NCBI GenBank assembly: GCA_035048815.1
Contig: JAUCBN010000034.1
Location: forward strand, 7,542,737-7,606,736
DNA length: 64,000 bases
DNA from: Abelmoschus esculentus
Taxonomy: Eukaryota > Streptophyta > Magnoliopsida > Malvales > Malvaceae
Direction of reading: 5' to 3'
Position numbers and translations under genes: made by a program. The notes beneath the pieces are model-generated. The model did no database searches. It worked only from the letters and a program-made list of their open reading frames with translations, and was not told the DNA's origin. Every line of letters begins with the position of its first letter. Within the stretch, counting starts at the first letter, position 1. This document shows, in pieces, positions 21,666-32,988 of this stretch.

Positions 21666-23198
21666 TCTTAGCTTTTATCTTTAGCTTTGTTTTGGCTTTT
21701 GAGGACTAACTATGTTTTTTTCTTAAGTTGTTTGTTGCATTTTCATATTAGACTTTTATGCACCTATGTTATTTCTCTTATGCTTTGAACTCTTATGTTG
21801 GATTTTGGATATGTTTGCTTATTTGATATAATGCTTGCTTTCATATTCTTTATGCCTTATATTGATTTTGATCTAACAAAAAGGGGGAGAAATATGTTAA
21901 TTCCAAATTTTTAAAGCTATACATCTATTAAGGGGGAGTCTTTCAAAGTTCTTCAAAATTATTTCAAACTTTTTGAAACTAAAATTTTGATCTTAAACTT
22001 AAAAATTTCTAATGGTTTTGTTATATTAAAAAGGGAGAGATTGTAAAACTAAAATTGATTTTGATATAACAATTATGTTAAAGGACTATTTTGTAATAAA
22101 TTTTTAAGTCCCTTAGTCAAACTTTTGTTTTCAAGTCAAACCAAGAAATTTAAAGATATTTTTTAAGTGTTTTAACACAAGAGTATCGATACCTCTAGAA
22201 TAGGTATCGTTACCGCCTCTTGTTTTTCAGAAAATGTTCTTGAGTCAAGAACAAGTATCAATACCAGCATCGATACCTTTTTCCACCAAAACGTTAATGC
22301 CAACATCTATTTCGAACCAGGTATCGAACCAGGGCTTAATTTAAAAATATTTTAAAAATTATAAAGGGTTGTTTCGATACCAATATCGATACCCTCAGAA
22401 ATCCCAACGGCTATTTTAGCTTTAAATGAGTCGACCGTTGGAGGTAGTTGAAGCTTTAAATGGTAGTTAGCATGTTTCGGAACAGGTATCGATACCAACC
22501 TTCACAGATTGTAATTGGTATCGAACCATGGTTCGATACACCCCTATTAATGCACAACGTCTCATTCTCTTTGTGGCCTGTTTCGAAACAGGTACCCCGA
22601 GCATCGATACCAGTGTCTGCAAAAGTGCATTTATGATGGGAAGATGAGGTCCTAACGTCTTTATTTCAATTCCCAACAACCACAACGGTTAGAAATCAAT
22701 GAGAAGGTATAAATTGAAGGCTCTGAAGCAGCATTAACAACTAATTGAACCTCAAGCATCATCCAAGCACAAAAATCCAACTCCAAAGCTTTCACTGCAT
22801 ATCTTGACTCCTAACTCTTGTAATTTCAATTTGATTCATTGTAATTGAGTTTGTGGAGAGTTTGTATTTGGGGCATATCTATCTTGTGAGAGAATTCTTT
22901 TAGCCCATTCTTATCTCTTGTAATCCTTGTGAGGGTCAAGTCAATTTTGGGTAGAAAATTGGCTTGTTTGTAAAGGTTATCCCTTGAACCTAGAAAAATG
23001 TTGAATTCATTTAGTGAATTCGTTTCAAAATCCTTAGTGGGAGCTAAGGTAGTGGATGTAGAGCTTGTTCCAATGCTTGAACCACTATAATTCGTTTGTC
23101 TTAATTTTTCCATCTTTTCACCGAAAAATCTTCCACAAAAAATTTTAATTGCCAATTCACCCCCTCTTGGCCAATTCTATTGATTGATCAACTCAACA
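21255..23198 (+). mobile_element. Nested 3' fragment of a plus-strand Copia (Sirevirus-like) element
   Basis: It contains the end of an ORF, a polypurine tract AAAAAGGGAGAGAT (22028-22041) and one LTR (22042-23198, TGTAAAACT...CTCAACA). The 5' half of the element is missing, and no target duplication is visible, so it arrived with loss of about 330 bp of the host LTR or by recombination. Confidence 0.7.
22042..23198 (+). repeat. LTR of the nested Copia fragment
   Basis: TG...CA ends, directly after a polypurine tract. It holds (G/A)TATCGATAC palindromes at 22183, 22383 and 22486 and several near copies. The end CACCCCCTCTTGGCCAATTC matches the common 3' end style of Sirevirus LTRs. Confidence 0.75.
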
Positions 23199-23427
23199 AA
23201 AACTATCTTAAAACATTCAGCTGTATCGAAACAACAAAGCTTGTATTGATACAATAACATTAAAAACACTAGTTTGACTACTTTAAAATGTTTCAAACAC
23301 TTCCAAAACCTTTTAAAAACTTTTCAAACTTAGTTTCAAGTTGTTTAGACATAAGAATCGTTTTTAAAATCTTTTCAAATTAGTCCAAAACATTTTCAGT
23401 TATTATATCAAAATCAATATCTGAATA

Positions 23428-25140
23428 AATCTACAAGGTCAAATACATAAAAACAACTTATTATGTTAAAATTTGACAAAATAGACTACACCAATGGACT
23501 TAGAATGTCAAACCCCAGATTGAATCTTTTAGATAAAGTCAATAACCAAACAATGAATAATCAACATAGTCAATGAAAAGTCAGTTATCTAACGTATCCT
23601 ATATAGAATGGTGCATAGTAGGAGAGTACACTCATAAAGCGTTGTCTAGTGTAGACATGTATATATGCACCCAACAAAATGGATTATAGTGAGGCATGAT
23701 GCATATTCTGATACATACTCCTACTCTTGGCGATGATGTGTAAAGACACGTGTGTTGACCTTCGATAGTGAATGACAATAAAAATTCACCAGTCAATTAT
23801 CCTTGAGTTAGTAATTCTGATAATGGCAACAATTCCCGATGATGAACACTAGAACCTAATTATTCAACTTCTTCCAACTTTTCCTCTTCACTCTAATGAA
23901 CGACGACTCTAATGATGAAAAAGATACCACCAACTGACTCACCTCGTCAAGCTAAAGATGATGGTGCCAAAAATGTCTTGAACAAGGTGAGATAGATAAA
24001 TAAGCGACACTACCACTAGTCATTTAGACACATATTCTTATCATGCAAAATATCATACATGACATACAAGGTCTAACTATACTCAAAATCGCATAAAATC
24101 ATTCGAGAAAAAACACACAATATCATAACCACAAACCTACACAATCTATAAAGCCCTTACAAGTCTTGAATATTCTCAAACTAAGTATCCATATCATACA
24201 TAATAATCTCATAAATATTAGTCTCATGATTATCGATCTCTAGAAATGCTTATTTTTCATCTACCTAGTTTGCAAATACTAAAAAGCAAGGAAATCATAT
24301 TTATGATGTTTATAAAGCAATAAAATTTTGAGGTGTGCTAACCTCAAGCGATTATTGATAAATCCTTACTTGAGCTCATAAAACGCTCATCTCAATACGA
24401 TATTCTATCTCAAATAATCCTCATAAATATATGAATACCATAAATATCAATTAACCTTGTTCACTAACTAATATATAAGGTTAAATATGTAAAAATAGCT
24501 TGTATGATTCAAATTTGACAAAATACACAACGATAATGAACTTAGAACATCGAAACCACCCTGGTTGGGTCCTACAAAAAAATCAATGACCAGTCAACGC
24601 GATCAAAGACTAGTCAATTATCTAATCGATCATATACGACGTGCTGCATGGTAGGATAGTACACCCTTGAGGGATTATTTGGTGTGGGGATGTATATATG
24701 TGCCACACCTGACAAAATGGGTTATAGTACGACACAATATATCGCAATAGGGTAGTGTTGCATGGTAGCATAGTGCAACTGATCTTATACGACGTGTTGC
24801 ATGGTAAGAGAGTGTACCCTTGAGGGATTATTTGGTGTGAGGATGTATATATGCACCACACCCGACAAAATGGGTTCTAGTACGACACAATATATCGCAA
24901 TAGGGTATACCTGCATGCTGTTATGCATGCCCACTGTTGATAGTGGCACATGGAAGCACGTTCAATGATCTCTAACAATGAACGATAACCAAAACTTACT
25001 TGCCAATTATCCTCGAGATGGTAATAATGACTCTCGATAGTGAACGTTTGACCCTAATGATCAAAGTCCTCCAATATTTTTTTCTTCATTCCGATGAACG
25101 AAGAATCTAATAACAATAAAGAGACTAGCAACGAGTTTAC
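23428..25140. repeat. Ancient repeat: end of unit A and unit B, with 153-bp tandem copy
   Basis: 23428-23990 completes unit A. Unit B runs from about 23991 to 25140 and repeats 16340-17626 plus 23428-23990. Within B, a segment with ATACGACGTGYTGCATGGTA begins at 24634 and 24787, a 153-bp tandem duplication with TTGAGGGATTATTTGGTGTG in both. No coding potential is recognised. Confidence 0.7.
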
Positions 25141-26800
25141 CTCATTGAGTTGAATTTGATGGAATTAACAATATGGTCATGGTGGTCCAAACAACATTGG
25201 ATCAGGGATTCTAAAGTCCCATTTTACCTTTTTCTAACATTTCTCTCTTTAGAATATCACCCCTTTTTATCTTTTTGTTACTTTTCAATCACCTTTAATT
25301 CAAGGCATAAAGCCAAAAATAAACCTAACATTTAACTGAATAGTCATTTTGACTTCTATTCTTATTTGGAGCAATTCAACCCTTAACGTTTCATTTTTTT
25401 CAAAATTTTCACTCTACGAGTGAAAATTATGAGTAAATTGACAATAAATGGCTTAAAATAATGGGGGAAATTTATATTGAAATACAAACTGACATGTCAA
25501 TATCATATAAAAAATGTGTTAACGTGAAAATTATTTATATTAGTTAAATATAATTTTAAAAAATTATAAAAAATATAAAATAATTTTTTTGCTGACTTAT
25601 CTTTTTGTCAAGTAATTTTAAATTATCTATCATCATTTTCTAATAATTTTTATTCGTAAAGGACAATTTTAACCCAAATTGAAACATTTAAATTAATTAT
25701 TAAACACATATCTTCCTTCTTGCCCCGACTCAGGTCGTCAACTTTAACTTCTTTAATCATTTTAGTCCTTAATTTCCTTTAAATCAAGATACCAAGAGAA
25801 ATTCTTCCCAAATAAGCTTCCTAATTTATTTTTTTAATTTGACTATCCAGACTAAAAGATCCACAACCTAAATTCGAGACCCAAATTACTAACCTAGAAA
25901 ATAAGTCACTAAAATATAAACCAATTTGCTAATTAATTTATAAATATCTATATTATAAACATTCAACAAGAATCGAGATAGTTAAAAAAACTTATTCGAG
26001 TTGGTTTTAAAAATTCATTACCTCAATAAGATTTGATAAATGTACAACAGTCCTATATTTTATGCATATTTAACTTTACTTATTGCTTGTATTTGGAATG
26101 ATTAAGAGGCAAAACTAGACATTTCTGCATAATTTCTACAATTAAACATCCATACAATTAATTATTGATTTTAAGCAATATTTGGTAGAAAAGATATTGT
26201 TTTCGTTTTATTTTTTTGAAAGATAAAATGTTGTCTTGGCAACATTCCACCAAAGTAGAGGAAGAAGACAATACCATTAAAAGGCCATCAAATAGTGTTG
26301 AGATATGTTGAGCTAAGGAATGAGCAGATCGAATCAGGCCTAGACAAGACACAATGTTGCATTTACCGAGGCGGTAAATCATTCTGCCAAGACAGAACAT
26401 GGAACTTCAAATATGGAGTGCAACTTAAAGAAAATAAAGAGATGAACTTCAAATCATTTTGCCGATTCAATAATGATGCAAAAATTTGTTGACAATTTCA
26501 TATGGTCATTTAATGAAGAACAAAAATTTTCTTCAAGGTAATTTTTCCATGTGATACTTGCTATCAAATAAATCTGATTATGCAATCATCATCAGCTAAG
26601 ATAGAGTGTAAATAATTTTATTGAAAAGATACAAGGTGATATATGTGCGCCTATACACCTTTCTTATAGTTCATTTAGATATTTTAAGATTTTAATCAAC
26701 GCTTCGACTAGATGGTCATATGTATCCTTGTTATTGACCCGCAGCTTGGTGTTTGCGAGGCTACTTGCTCAGTTGATAAAATTAAGAGCAAATTTTCCAA
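25141..26800. other. Intergenic sequence, no recognised feature
   Basis: AT-rich. A block near 25340-25420 (CCTTAACGTTTCATTTTTTT) resembles part of the 14.8-kb foldback. No gene is supported. Confidence 0.45.
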
Positions 26801-26999
26801 ATTATCTTATAAAGATTAGCCACCGAATTGAATTAGGGTTTTTAAACAAGCACAAAAGTTTTTCTTGATTTATATATTGACCCATGATTCCTAAATTCAT
26901 TTTAGAGTTTCATAATTAAAATTCCCAATTATTAGGGTTCAAAATTAGGGATATAAATATTTAGGGATTTTTAAATTGGGAATAATTTGGAGTGTTACA
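26800..26999 (-). repeat. 3' LTR start of the Tekay remnant (partial)
   Basis: The minus strand begins TGTAACACTCC at 26999, just after the purine tract, and resembles the start of the plus-strand Tekay LTR at 55629 (TTCCCnnnTTTnAAAATCCCTAAA). The far edge is not identifiable; the left coordinate is approximate. Confidence 0.55.
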
Positions 27000-27016
27000 A
27001 CTCTCCCTCCCTTAAA
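27000..27016 (-). other. Polypurine tract of the Tekay remnant
   Basis: The complement of ACTCTCCCTCCCTTAAA is a purine run TTTAAGGGAGGGAGAGT immediately before the LTR. Confidence 0.7.
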
Positions 27017-27078
27017 AGAAATTTTGGCCTCGAAATTTACTTGATGCAAAAAATGGGGTATTAAGATTTGATAATGGC

Positions 27079-27717
27079 CTAGGGCTCCCATGTAGCCTCC
27101 TTATAACCTTGTTTGCTCCAACGTACCTCAACCATCTTAATGGTTTTCTTTCTAAGGAGATTCTTATATTTCTCAATGACTTTTACGGGTTCCTCGTCAT
27201 AACTCAAATCTAGTTGAACCTCGATTTTCTTAATTGGAATGATGTGGGATGGATCTGATTTGTAACGTCTCAACCTAAAAATGTGGAAAACATCATGAAT
27301 GCGCGCTCAAGCTCTGAGGGTAATTCAAACTGATAGAAAACTGGTCCCACTCGACGAAAAATCCGATAAGGGCCAATAAAATGTGGACTCAGCTTGCCTT
27401 TTCGACCAAACCTAAGTACTTTCCACCACAGAGATACTTTTAGGAAAACCTTATCCCTCACATTTACTCAATCTCTCGACGCTTCAATTCAGTATAAGTC
27501 TTTTGTTTGTCAAAGGTAGCCTTAAGTCGCTCTTGAATCAGTCTAACAACTTGTTCAGCCTCTTGAATAATATCTGGACCCAATGATCTTTGCTCAGTCA
27601 ACTTAGTTCATCCTATAGGAGTACGAAACCTACGTCCATAAAGAGCCTTAAACGGTGCCATCTGAATATTAACCTAATAACTATTATTATACGCAAATTC
27701 AACAAGTGGTAGAAACT
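27079..27717 (-). pseudogene. Tekay integrase C-terminal part and chromodomain
   Basis: 27461-27270 encodes KLSPHFIGPYRIFRRVGPV, the GPY/F module of Gypsy integrases. 27273-27079 encodes LSYDEEPVKVIEKYKNLLR...VEVRWSKQGYKEATWE, the chromodomain core with its W and EATWE end; in chromoviruses it guides insertion to particular chromatin. 27717-27600 gives LVEFAYNNSY and MAP, the end of the integrase core, with an in-frame TAG. Frames change between these pieces. Continues at 30142 beyond the hAT insertion. Confidence 0.85.
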
Positions 27718-27725
27718 CCTCCAGC

Positions 27726-30133
27726 TAGGGATGTAAAAACAGTTACTCGGATGGGTTTCAGGTCGGGTACTATCAGGCCGGGTAAAATCGGATACAGTTC
27801 ATTTCAGGTTGATTTGATGTTTTGACTCGATTCGGGTCGAGTGCGGGTCGATTTCAGGTCGGGTCCATTTCAGGTCGGGTTCGTTTTAGGTCGGGTTCAA
27901 ACGGTTTGGGTCCAAATCGGATAATTGACAGTTTCATTTCAGGTCGGGTCCATTTCAGTTCGGTTGCATTTTAGGTCGGATTCATTTCAGGTCGAGTTCA
28001 TTTAAAGTCAGTTTTGTTTCAGGTCGAATTAATTTTGATTTTATATTCATAGTAATTTAAATTATTAATTTTGATTTTATATAAATACGTAAAAAAATGA
28101 ATAAATATTAAACCATAAAGTTAAAGATTAATTTTTGAAATTTTAAAAAATCAACATTAACTTGTAAGGACTCAATTATAAAAATTAAAAATTAAAAACA
28201 TTAAAGTAAATTAGAAAAATCAGTAATAATCAATTCAAAAAAATAAATTGTAAGTTATAAGGACTAAATTACAAAAAATATAACTTAATAATAATTAATA
28301 GTATTAAAAATTTATCTTTAATACATTATAAATTTATAATTATACTATAGTTTAATATATTTCAAAAATTAAAAATAAATTTTAGACAATATATAGAATT
28401 TATACTATAAATGGAATAATAGTATATATAAAATTAATACTATATAAGGAATTTATACTATATGTAGAAAATATACTATACATGAACTAATATTATTTTT
28501 AGAAATAAAATAATACTATATATGGATTAATATTATATATGAAATATTATTACTTTTAGAAGTAAAATAATACTAGAATAAGTAATAATACTATTTAGTA
28601 GTAGTAATAGTATTATACATAGTACAATAATATATTAATATATATATATATCAATAATTCAATATATCATATATGTATGTTATATGTATATATAATAATT
28701 AGTAAATGTGTATTATATACTATATATGTATAATTGTATATAGTAATTAGTATATAGTACATATATATATTAATATATATATATGTATCATGTATGCAAT
28801 AATCTATATTTATATGTATTATATATATATATATATACATATATCATACATGTTAACATGTATATTTATTTTTAATATATGTATTAATGTATAGTATTAG
28901 TAGTTTAGTACATGTATTATATGTATGTTAATAATTTAATATGTCACATGTGTTAGTATATATTAATACATTATACATATCTATACATATGTATGCTAAT
29001 AATGTAAATATGTAATGTTATATACTTATATGTATATGTATATGTATTATATATATTAATATATATGTATGTTACATACATTATAATTTTAATTTTAAAT
29101 TTATTTCAAAAATCAAATCAATTTGACTTGAAGTACTTAATAAAAATATATGTATATTTATTATGATATTTATATGTATATATATATATATTAATATATA
29201 TATAAATATATGTATATAAGATATATATTAGATGTATACATTAATATATATATATATATATGTATATATACTAGAAGTATATAATATACATTAATATATA
29301 CTATGTATATAATATAATTTAATACATATGATATACGTATATATTATATTTTATGTATTAAATATATTATATATAATATATAATATATTTATAATATATA
29401 TAATATACTTTAATATATAATATATATTATATATACTTAAATGTATACTAATATATATATTTAATTTGTTTATGAGTTAATGTATGTATATTACTAATAT
29501 TATGTATGTATTTAATTTAAAATTAAAATTAAATACATTAAAACTAAATAAAATAGTAAATAAATTAATTTAATTAAATATGTAATACTATATTTAAATA
29601 TTAATTCTAAATTAATTCTCATGTTTAATTCTATTTTTTAAGCCTAATTATATTTACCAATATTTTAAATTCATCAAATTATAGTATATTTAATTATATG
29701 TCATGTAAATATTAAGTTTTGTTAATATTAGTTCAGGTCAATAACAGGTCGGGTACAAAATAAGTCGGGTCATTTATCAGGTCGGGTTCAGAACAGGTCG
29801 AGTTGAAAACAGGTCAGGTAAAATCAGGTCTCGAGTTGATTCAGTCGGGTAATATCGGATATTTGTCAGGTCAAACTCGGGTTTGGGTTCGTTTCAATCG
29901 GATACAGGTCAGGTTTCAGGTCTACAGTAACAGGTTGAAATCAGGTTCAGGTCATTCTCTTGTCGGATACAATTCGGGTTCGGTTACTACAGTAATAGGT
30001 CCAACTTGGGTTCGGGTCAACAATAGTCGGATACAGATCAGGTTCGGGTGATTACATCCCCGGGTCAAACCAAGTTTTGACTCGAACAAGTTTCAAGCGG
30101 GTTTCCAAGTCGGGTCAGCTTTTTACATCCTTA
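27726..30133. mobile_element. hAT-type non-autonomous transposon, complete, 2408 bp
   Basis: Terminal inverted repeats TAGGGATGTAAAAA (27726-27739) and TTTTTACATCCTTA (30120-30133) agree at 13 of 14 positions. Subterminal regions (27740-28030 and 29730-30115) are dense in CAGGTCGGGT/CGGGTTCGG-type motifs; such clustered motifs are where hAT transposases bind in Ac-like elements. The flanks CCTCCAGC (27718-27725) and CTCTCAGC (30134-30141) are best explained as a decayed 8-bp target duplication, the hAT length. The core is AT-rich with no transposase, so it is non-autonomous. It split a Tekay integrase gene. Confidence 0.85.
28280..29480. repeat. TA-rich core of the hAT element
   Basis: Long stretches of TATATA and degenerate TATATGTATATAT units, as in copy 1 at 11820-12720. 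No coding content. Confidence 0.8.
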
Positions 30134-30141
30134 CTCTCAGC

Positions 30142-30690
30142 TACCTCGGTACTTCATCACACATCCTCTTAACATATCCTCTAGAACCTGAATTACACGC
30201 TCAGATTATCCATTAGTCTGAGGGTGGTAAGCCATAATGAAATTCAATTTAGTACCCAAAGTAGTATGAAAAGACTTCCAAAATTTAAAATTAAACCTCA
30301 GATCACGATCAGAAATAATGGAAAGTGGCACCCCATGAAGTCTCACAATCTCAACAATATATAAACGAGTCAACTTATTCAAGGGAAAGTCAACTCGAAC
30401 CGGAAGAAGTGCACAAACTTGGTGAGACGGTCTACAATAATCCAAATAAAGTCTTTCTTCGACGGAGTCAAAAGAAGACCATTAACAAGATCCATAGTTA
30501 CCCTCTCTCACTTCCATTGAGGAATTTCAATATGTTGAAGTAACCCATATGAAAGATGATGTTGATTTTCAATTTCTGAAAAGTTAGACACTTCGAAACA
30601 TAATCGACCACATCACACCTAAGTCCCTTCCACCAATAACGTCCACGGAGGTTTCTATACATCTTGTCCCCACTAGGATGCATAGAATAT
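30142..30690 (-). pseudogene. Tekay integrase zinc finger and catalytic core
   Basis: 30683-30498 encodes the HHCC-region end (HPSGDKMYRNLRGRYWWKG and a C-x2-F variant, where the second Cys is expected). 30445-30206 encodes the core segment VDFPLNKLT, IVRLHGVPLSIISDRDLRF and AYHPQTNG, with the second catalytic Asp in SDRD. The protein inserts element DNA into the chromosome. Frames are broken, and several substitutions hit conserved sites. Confidence 0.85.
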
Positions 30691-30814
30691 AGACTATCAT
30701 GAGCCTCCTGAAGAATAACCTATTTTATTCCAGAATCTCTAGAAATATAGTACCGCCCTCGAAAACAAAGAACATCATCATGATTAATAGAGAAATTCTC
30801 AAATGTTCCATCCT

Positions 30815-32190
30815 TTACCTTTCGCATACGGTGAGATAAAAATGCATTAGTAGGTTTTCAACTCTAATCTCAGAAATCAAATTATGGATAACCCGGAGCT
30901 CGATTAAAAGACTGTTATCCTTAAAAAGACTTAAACGAGCAAATAAAGCTCTCAAATTCGAGATAGCACTATGAATAAGGGTATCAGCTACAACATTAGC
31001 CTTTCCTGGATGATACTCAATCTCACAACCGTAGTCTTTCAGAAGCTCTAGCCAATGTCGTTGTCTCAAATTAAGCTCTTTTTGGGTGAGGAGGTATTTC
31101 AGACTCTTATGGTGCAAGTAAATATAACACTTCTCTCCATATAGGTAGTGTCGCTAGATCTTAAGAGCAAAGATAAATGCAGCTAACTCAAGGTCATGGG
31201 TTGGGTAATTACACTCATGTGGTTTCAATTGTCGAGAGTCATAAGTATTACTTTACCATCCTACATGAGCACACATCCCAAACTAGAGTGAGACGTGTCA
31301 TTGTAAATCGTAAAGTCTTTTTTAGGCTCGAGATGAATTAAAATCGGTACTTTAGTCAAAACCATCTTTAACTTATCAAAACTATCCTGTTGAGACTCAC
31401 CCCAGACAAAAGGAACACTTTTCCTTAAAGGCTTGGTTAACGGAGCTACAAAAGGAACACTCTTCCTCCGATAATAACCAGCCAAACCCAAGAAGCTACG
31501 AATCTCAGAAACATTCTTAGGTTGCTTCCATCCCAAGATAGCTTCAATTTTGTTTCGGTCAACTTAAATCCCTTTTGCAGAAACTATATGCCTCAGAAAT
31601 GTCACATCTCTCAACTAAAATTAACACTTGTTGAATTTTGCATAAAGTTGATTCTCTTTTAGAGTATGTTATGCAACCCTAAGATGTTCCTCATGTTCAT
31701 CCTCAAATTTTGAATAAACAAGGATGTCATCAATGAATACCAAAATAAAATGGTCTAAGTAGGGTTGAAACACCCTATTCATCATATTCACAAATGTTTC
31801 TAGACCATTAGTCAATCCGAAATGCATAACAAGAAACTCGTAATGGTCGTAACGTGTTCAGAAAGCTATTTTACAAATTCCAGAATCCTTAACCATGAAT
31901 TGGTAGTAACCAGATCTGAAGTCTATCTTAGAAAACGAAGTGTAATCCTTCTTCTTAACAAAGAGAACATGAGCTCCCCAAGGGGAAACACTAGGGCGAA
32001 TAAACCTTATATCTAATAACTTTTGCAACTGAATCTTCAATTCCTTAAGTTGTTTATGATACATCTGGTAGGGTGCCTTAAACGCACGAGTAGTGCCTAA
32101 ATAAACTTGGATGCCAAACTCAAACTCAACACGTCTTGGCAGAACACCAGACAATTCTTCTGGGAAAATATCTGGAAAGTCTCTCACCAA
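30815..32190 (-). pseudogene. Tekay reverse transcriptase and RNase H
   Basis: 32190-31858 encodes the RT start (FPDIFPEELSGVLPRR, then FVKKKD, KIDFRSGYYQ). 31740-31640 retains the palm region in another frame, and 31536-31261 the connection (GWKQPKNVSEIRSFLGLAGYYRR). 31117-30815 encodes the RNase H end (HHKSLKYLLTQKELNLRQRHWLELLKD and IEYHPGKANVVAD). Multiple stops; a small tandem duplication in the connection repeats KSVPFV. Not functional. Confidence 0.85.
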
Positions 32191-32273
32191 CGAAATCTTA
32201 TCAATATCTAAATCACTCTGTCTTGGGTCAAGGATAAAAGCTAGATAGGCTACTAACCTTTCTTTATCATCTT

Positions 32274-32702
32274 CTAAGCTTTGAGAGTCGATATCACATT
32301 AGACATAAAATCTCTACGTTCACCCACAAGAACCACCTCTCGAACCTCATTAGTTTTCAAGGTTGCTCTTTTCTTCTCACAATCTAGGTTAACTCGGTGT
32401 AAAGTTAACCAGCCCATACTAAGAATAAGGTCGAACTCTTTGAATGGAAGTTCTATAAGATGAATGGGAAATATCTCCTCTTGAACCTTCAGAGTACAAT
32501 TTCTATAAATTATATCAACCTCAACTAGGTCTCCTAAAGGACTCTGAACAATTACCACATAACTGGTTTCCTTAACTGAAACCTCTATCCCACCAGACAC
32601 TGCACTCGCAACATACGAATGCGTAAAACCAACATACGACGCAAAAGTGTTCCTTTTGTCATGAACAACACTTTGGGGAGTGTCGTATGATGATTGATGC
32701 AT
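32274..32702 (-). pseudogene. Tekay protease
   Basis: The 142-residue frame carries IGSTHSYV-region remnants (FTHSYVASAVSGG), then VYRNC-type (VDIIYRNCTLKVQEEIFPI), LIELPFKEFDLILSMGWL and LDCEKKRATL, all typical of Tekay protease. The catalytic D-x-G is no longer visible upstream, because the frame joins unrelated sequence (MHQSSYDTPQSVVHDKRN) at 32703. Confidence 0.75.
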
Positions 32703-32779
32703 ATTTTAGTTTTGGATCGCGTGACCACCTTTTCAGATCCGTTTAGAGTGATGGTACAATTGGATATAGAGTTAGATAG

Positions 32780-32833
32780 TCGGGCTTAGTTTATGCTACC
32801 AGAGCTCATGTAGATTATGATCAACCAGATGTT
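32780..32833 (+). pseudogene. Inverted Tekay gag-protease scrap
   Basis: The plus strand encodes SGLVYATRAHVDYDQPDV, nearly the GLVYATRRHEDRDEPDV segment of the plus-strand Tekay at 59230. It therefore lies inverted relative to the minus-strand pol that ends 80 bp away. Confidence 0.75.
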
Positions 32834-32988
32834 AACAATTCATCATAAACCTTCTTTATTTTTCCTAAAAAATGAAAATTCAATACAACAAATTGTATTG
32901 ATAATTGATGAAACAAATTAACTAAAAAAATACAGAAAATAAGTCTAAGTCCTAAAATATAAAAATAAATTATGGAATATTAGCAAAA

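Larger units (their letters stand above)
17627..23427 (-). mobile_element. Non-autonomous Copia element (Sirevirus-like), gag only, with nested insert
   Basis: Two LTRs in the same orientation (17627-18710 and 20750-23427), a polypurine tract next to one and a tRNA-Met-type primer site next to the other define a complete minus-strand element. It is flanked by a perfect 5-bp target duplication AATCT (17622-17626 and 23428-23432). Only 2 kb of internal sequence remains, with a broken gag and no protease, integrase or RT, so it depended on another element's enzymes. Its 5' LTR is interrupted by an opposite-strand Copia fragment (21255-23198). The uninterrupted paralogous sequence near 24466 shows the empty site. 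Confidence 0.88.
20750..23427 (-). repeat. 5' LTR of the gag-only Copia element, interrupted
   Basis: The left part (20750-21254) aligns with 17627-18140 of the other LTR, and the right part (23199-23427) with 18480-18710. About 330 bp of LTR between these points is absent and replaced by 1.9 kb of another element. The last bases read CTGAATA where the partner has CTCAACA. Confidence 0.8.
26800..32702 (-). mobile_element. Tekay/Del chromovirus remnant (Ty3/Gypsy), without gag
   Basis: Reading the minus strand from 32702: protease, RT, RNase H, integrase (split by a hAT element), chromodomain, polypurine tract and LTR start. The pol order and a C-terminal chromodomain define a chromovirus. 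Gag and the 5' LTR are missing; the sequence breaks at 32703. Multiple stops and frameshifts show it is dead. Confidence 0.85.

Noticed and set aside
26158..26492. Overlapping open frames with an RNase H-like look (LIRSAHSLAQH)
   Set aside because: Too short and without neighbouring reverse transcriptase; a LINE remnant is possible but not supported.
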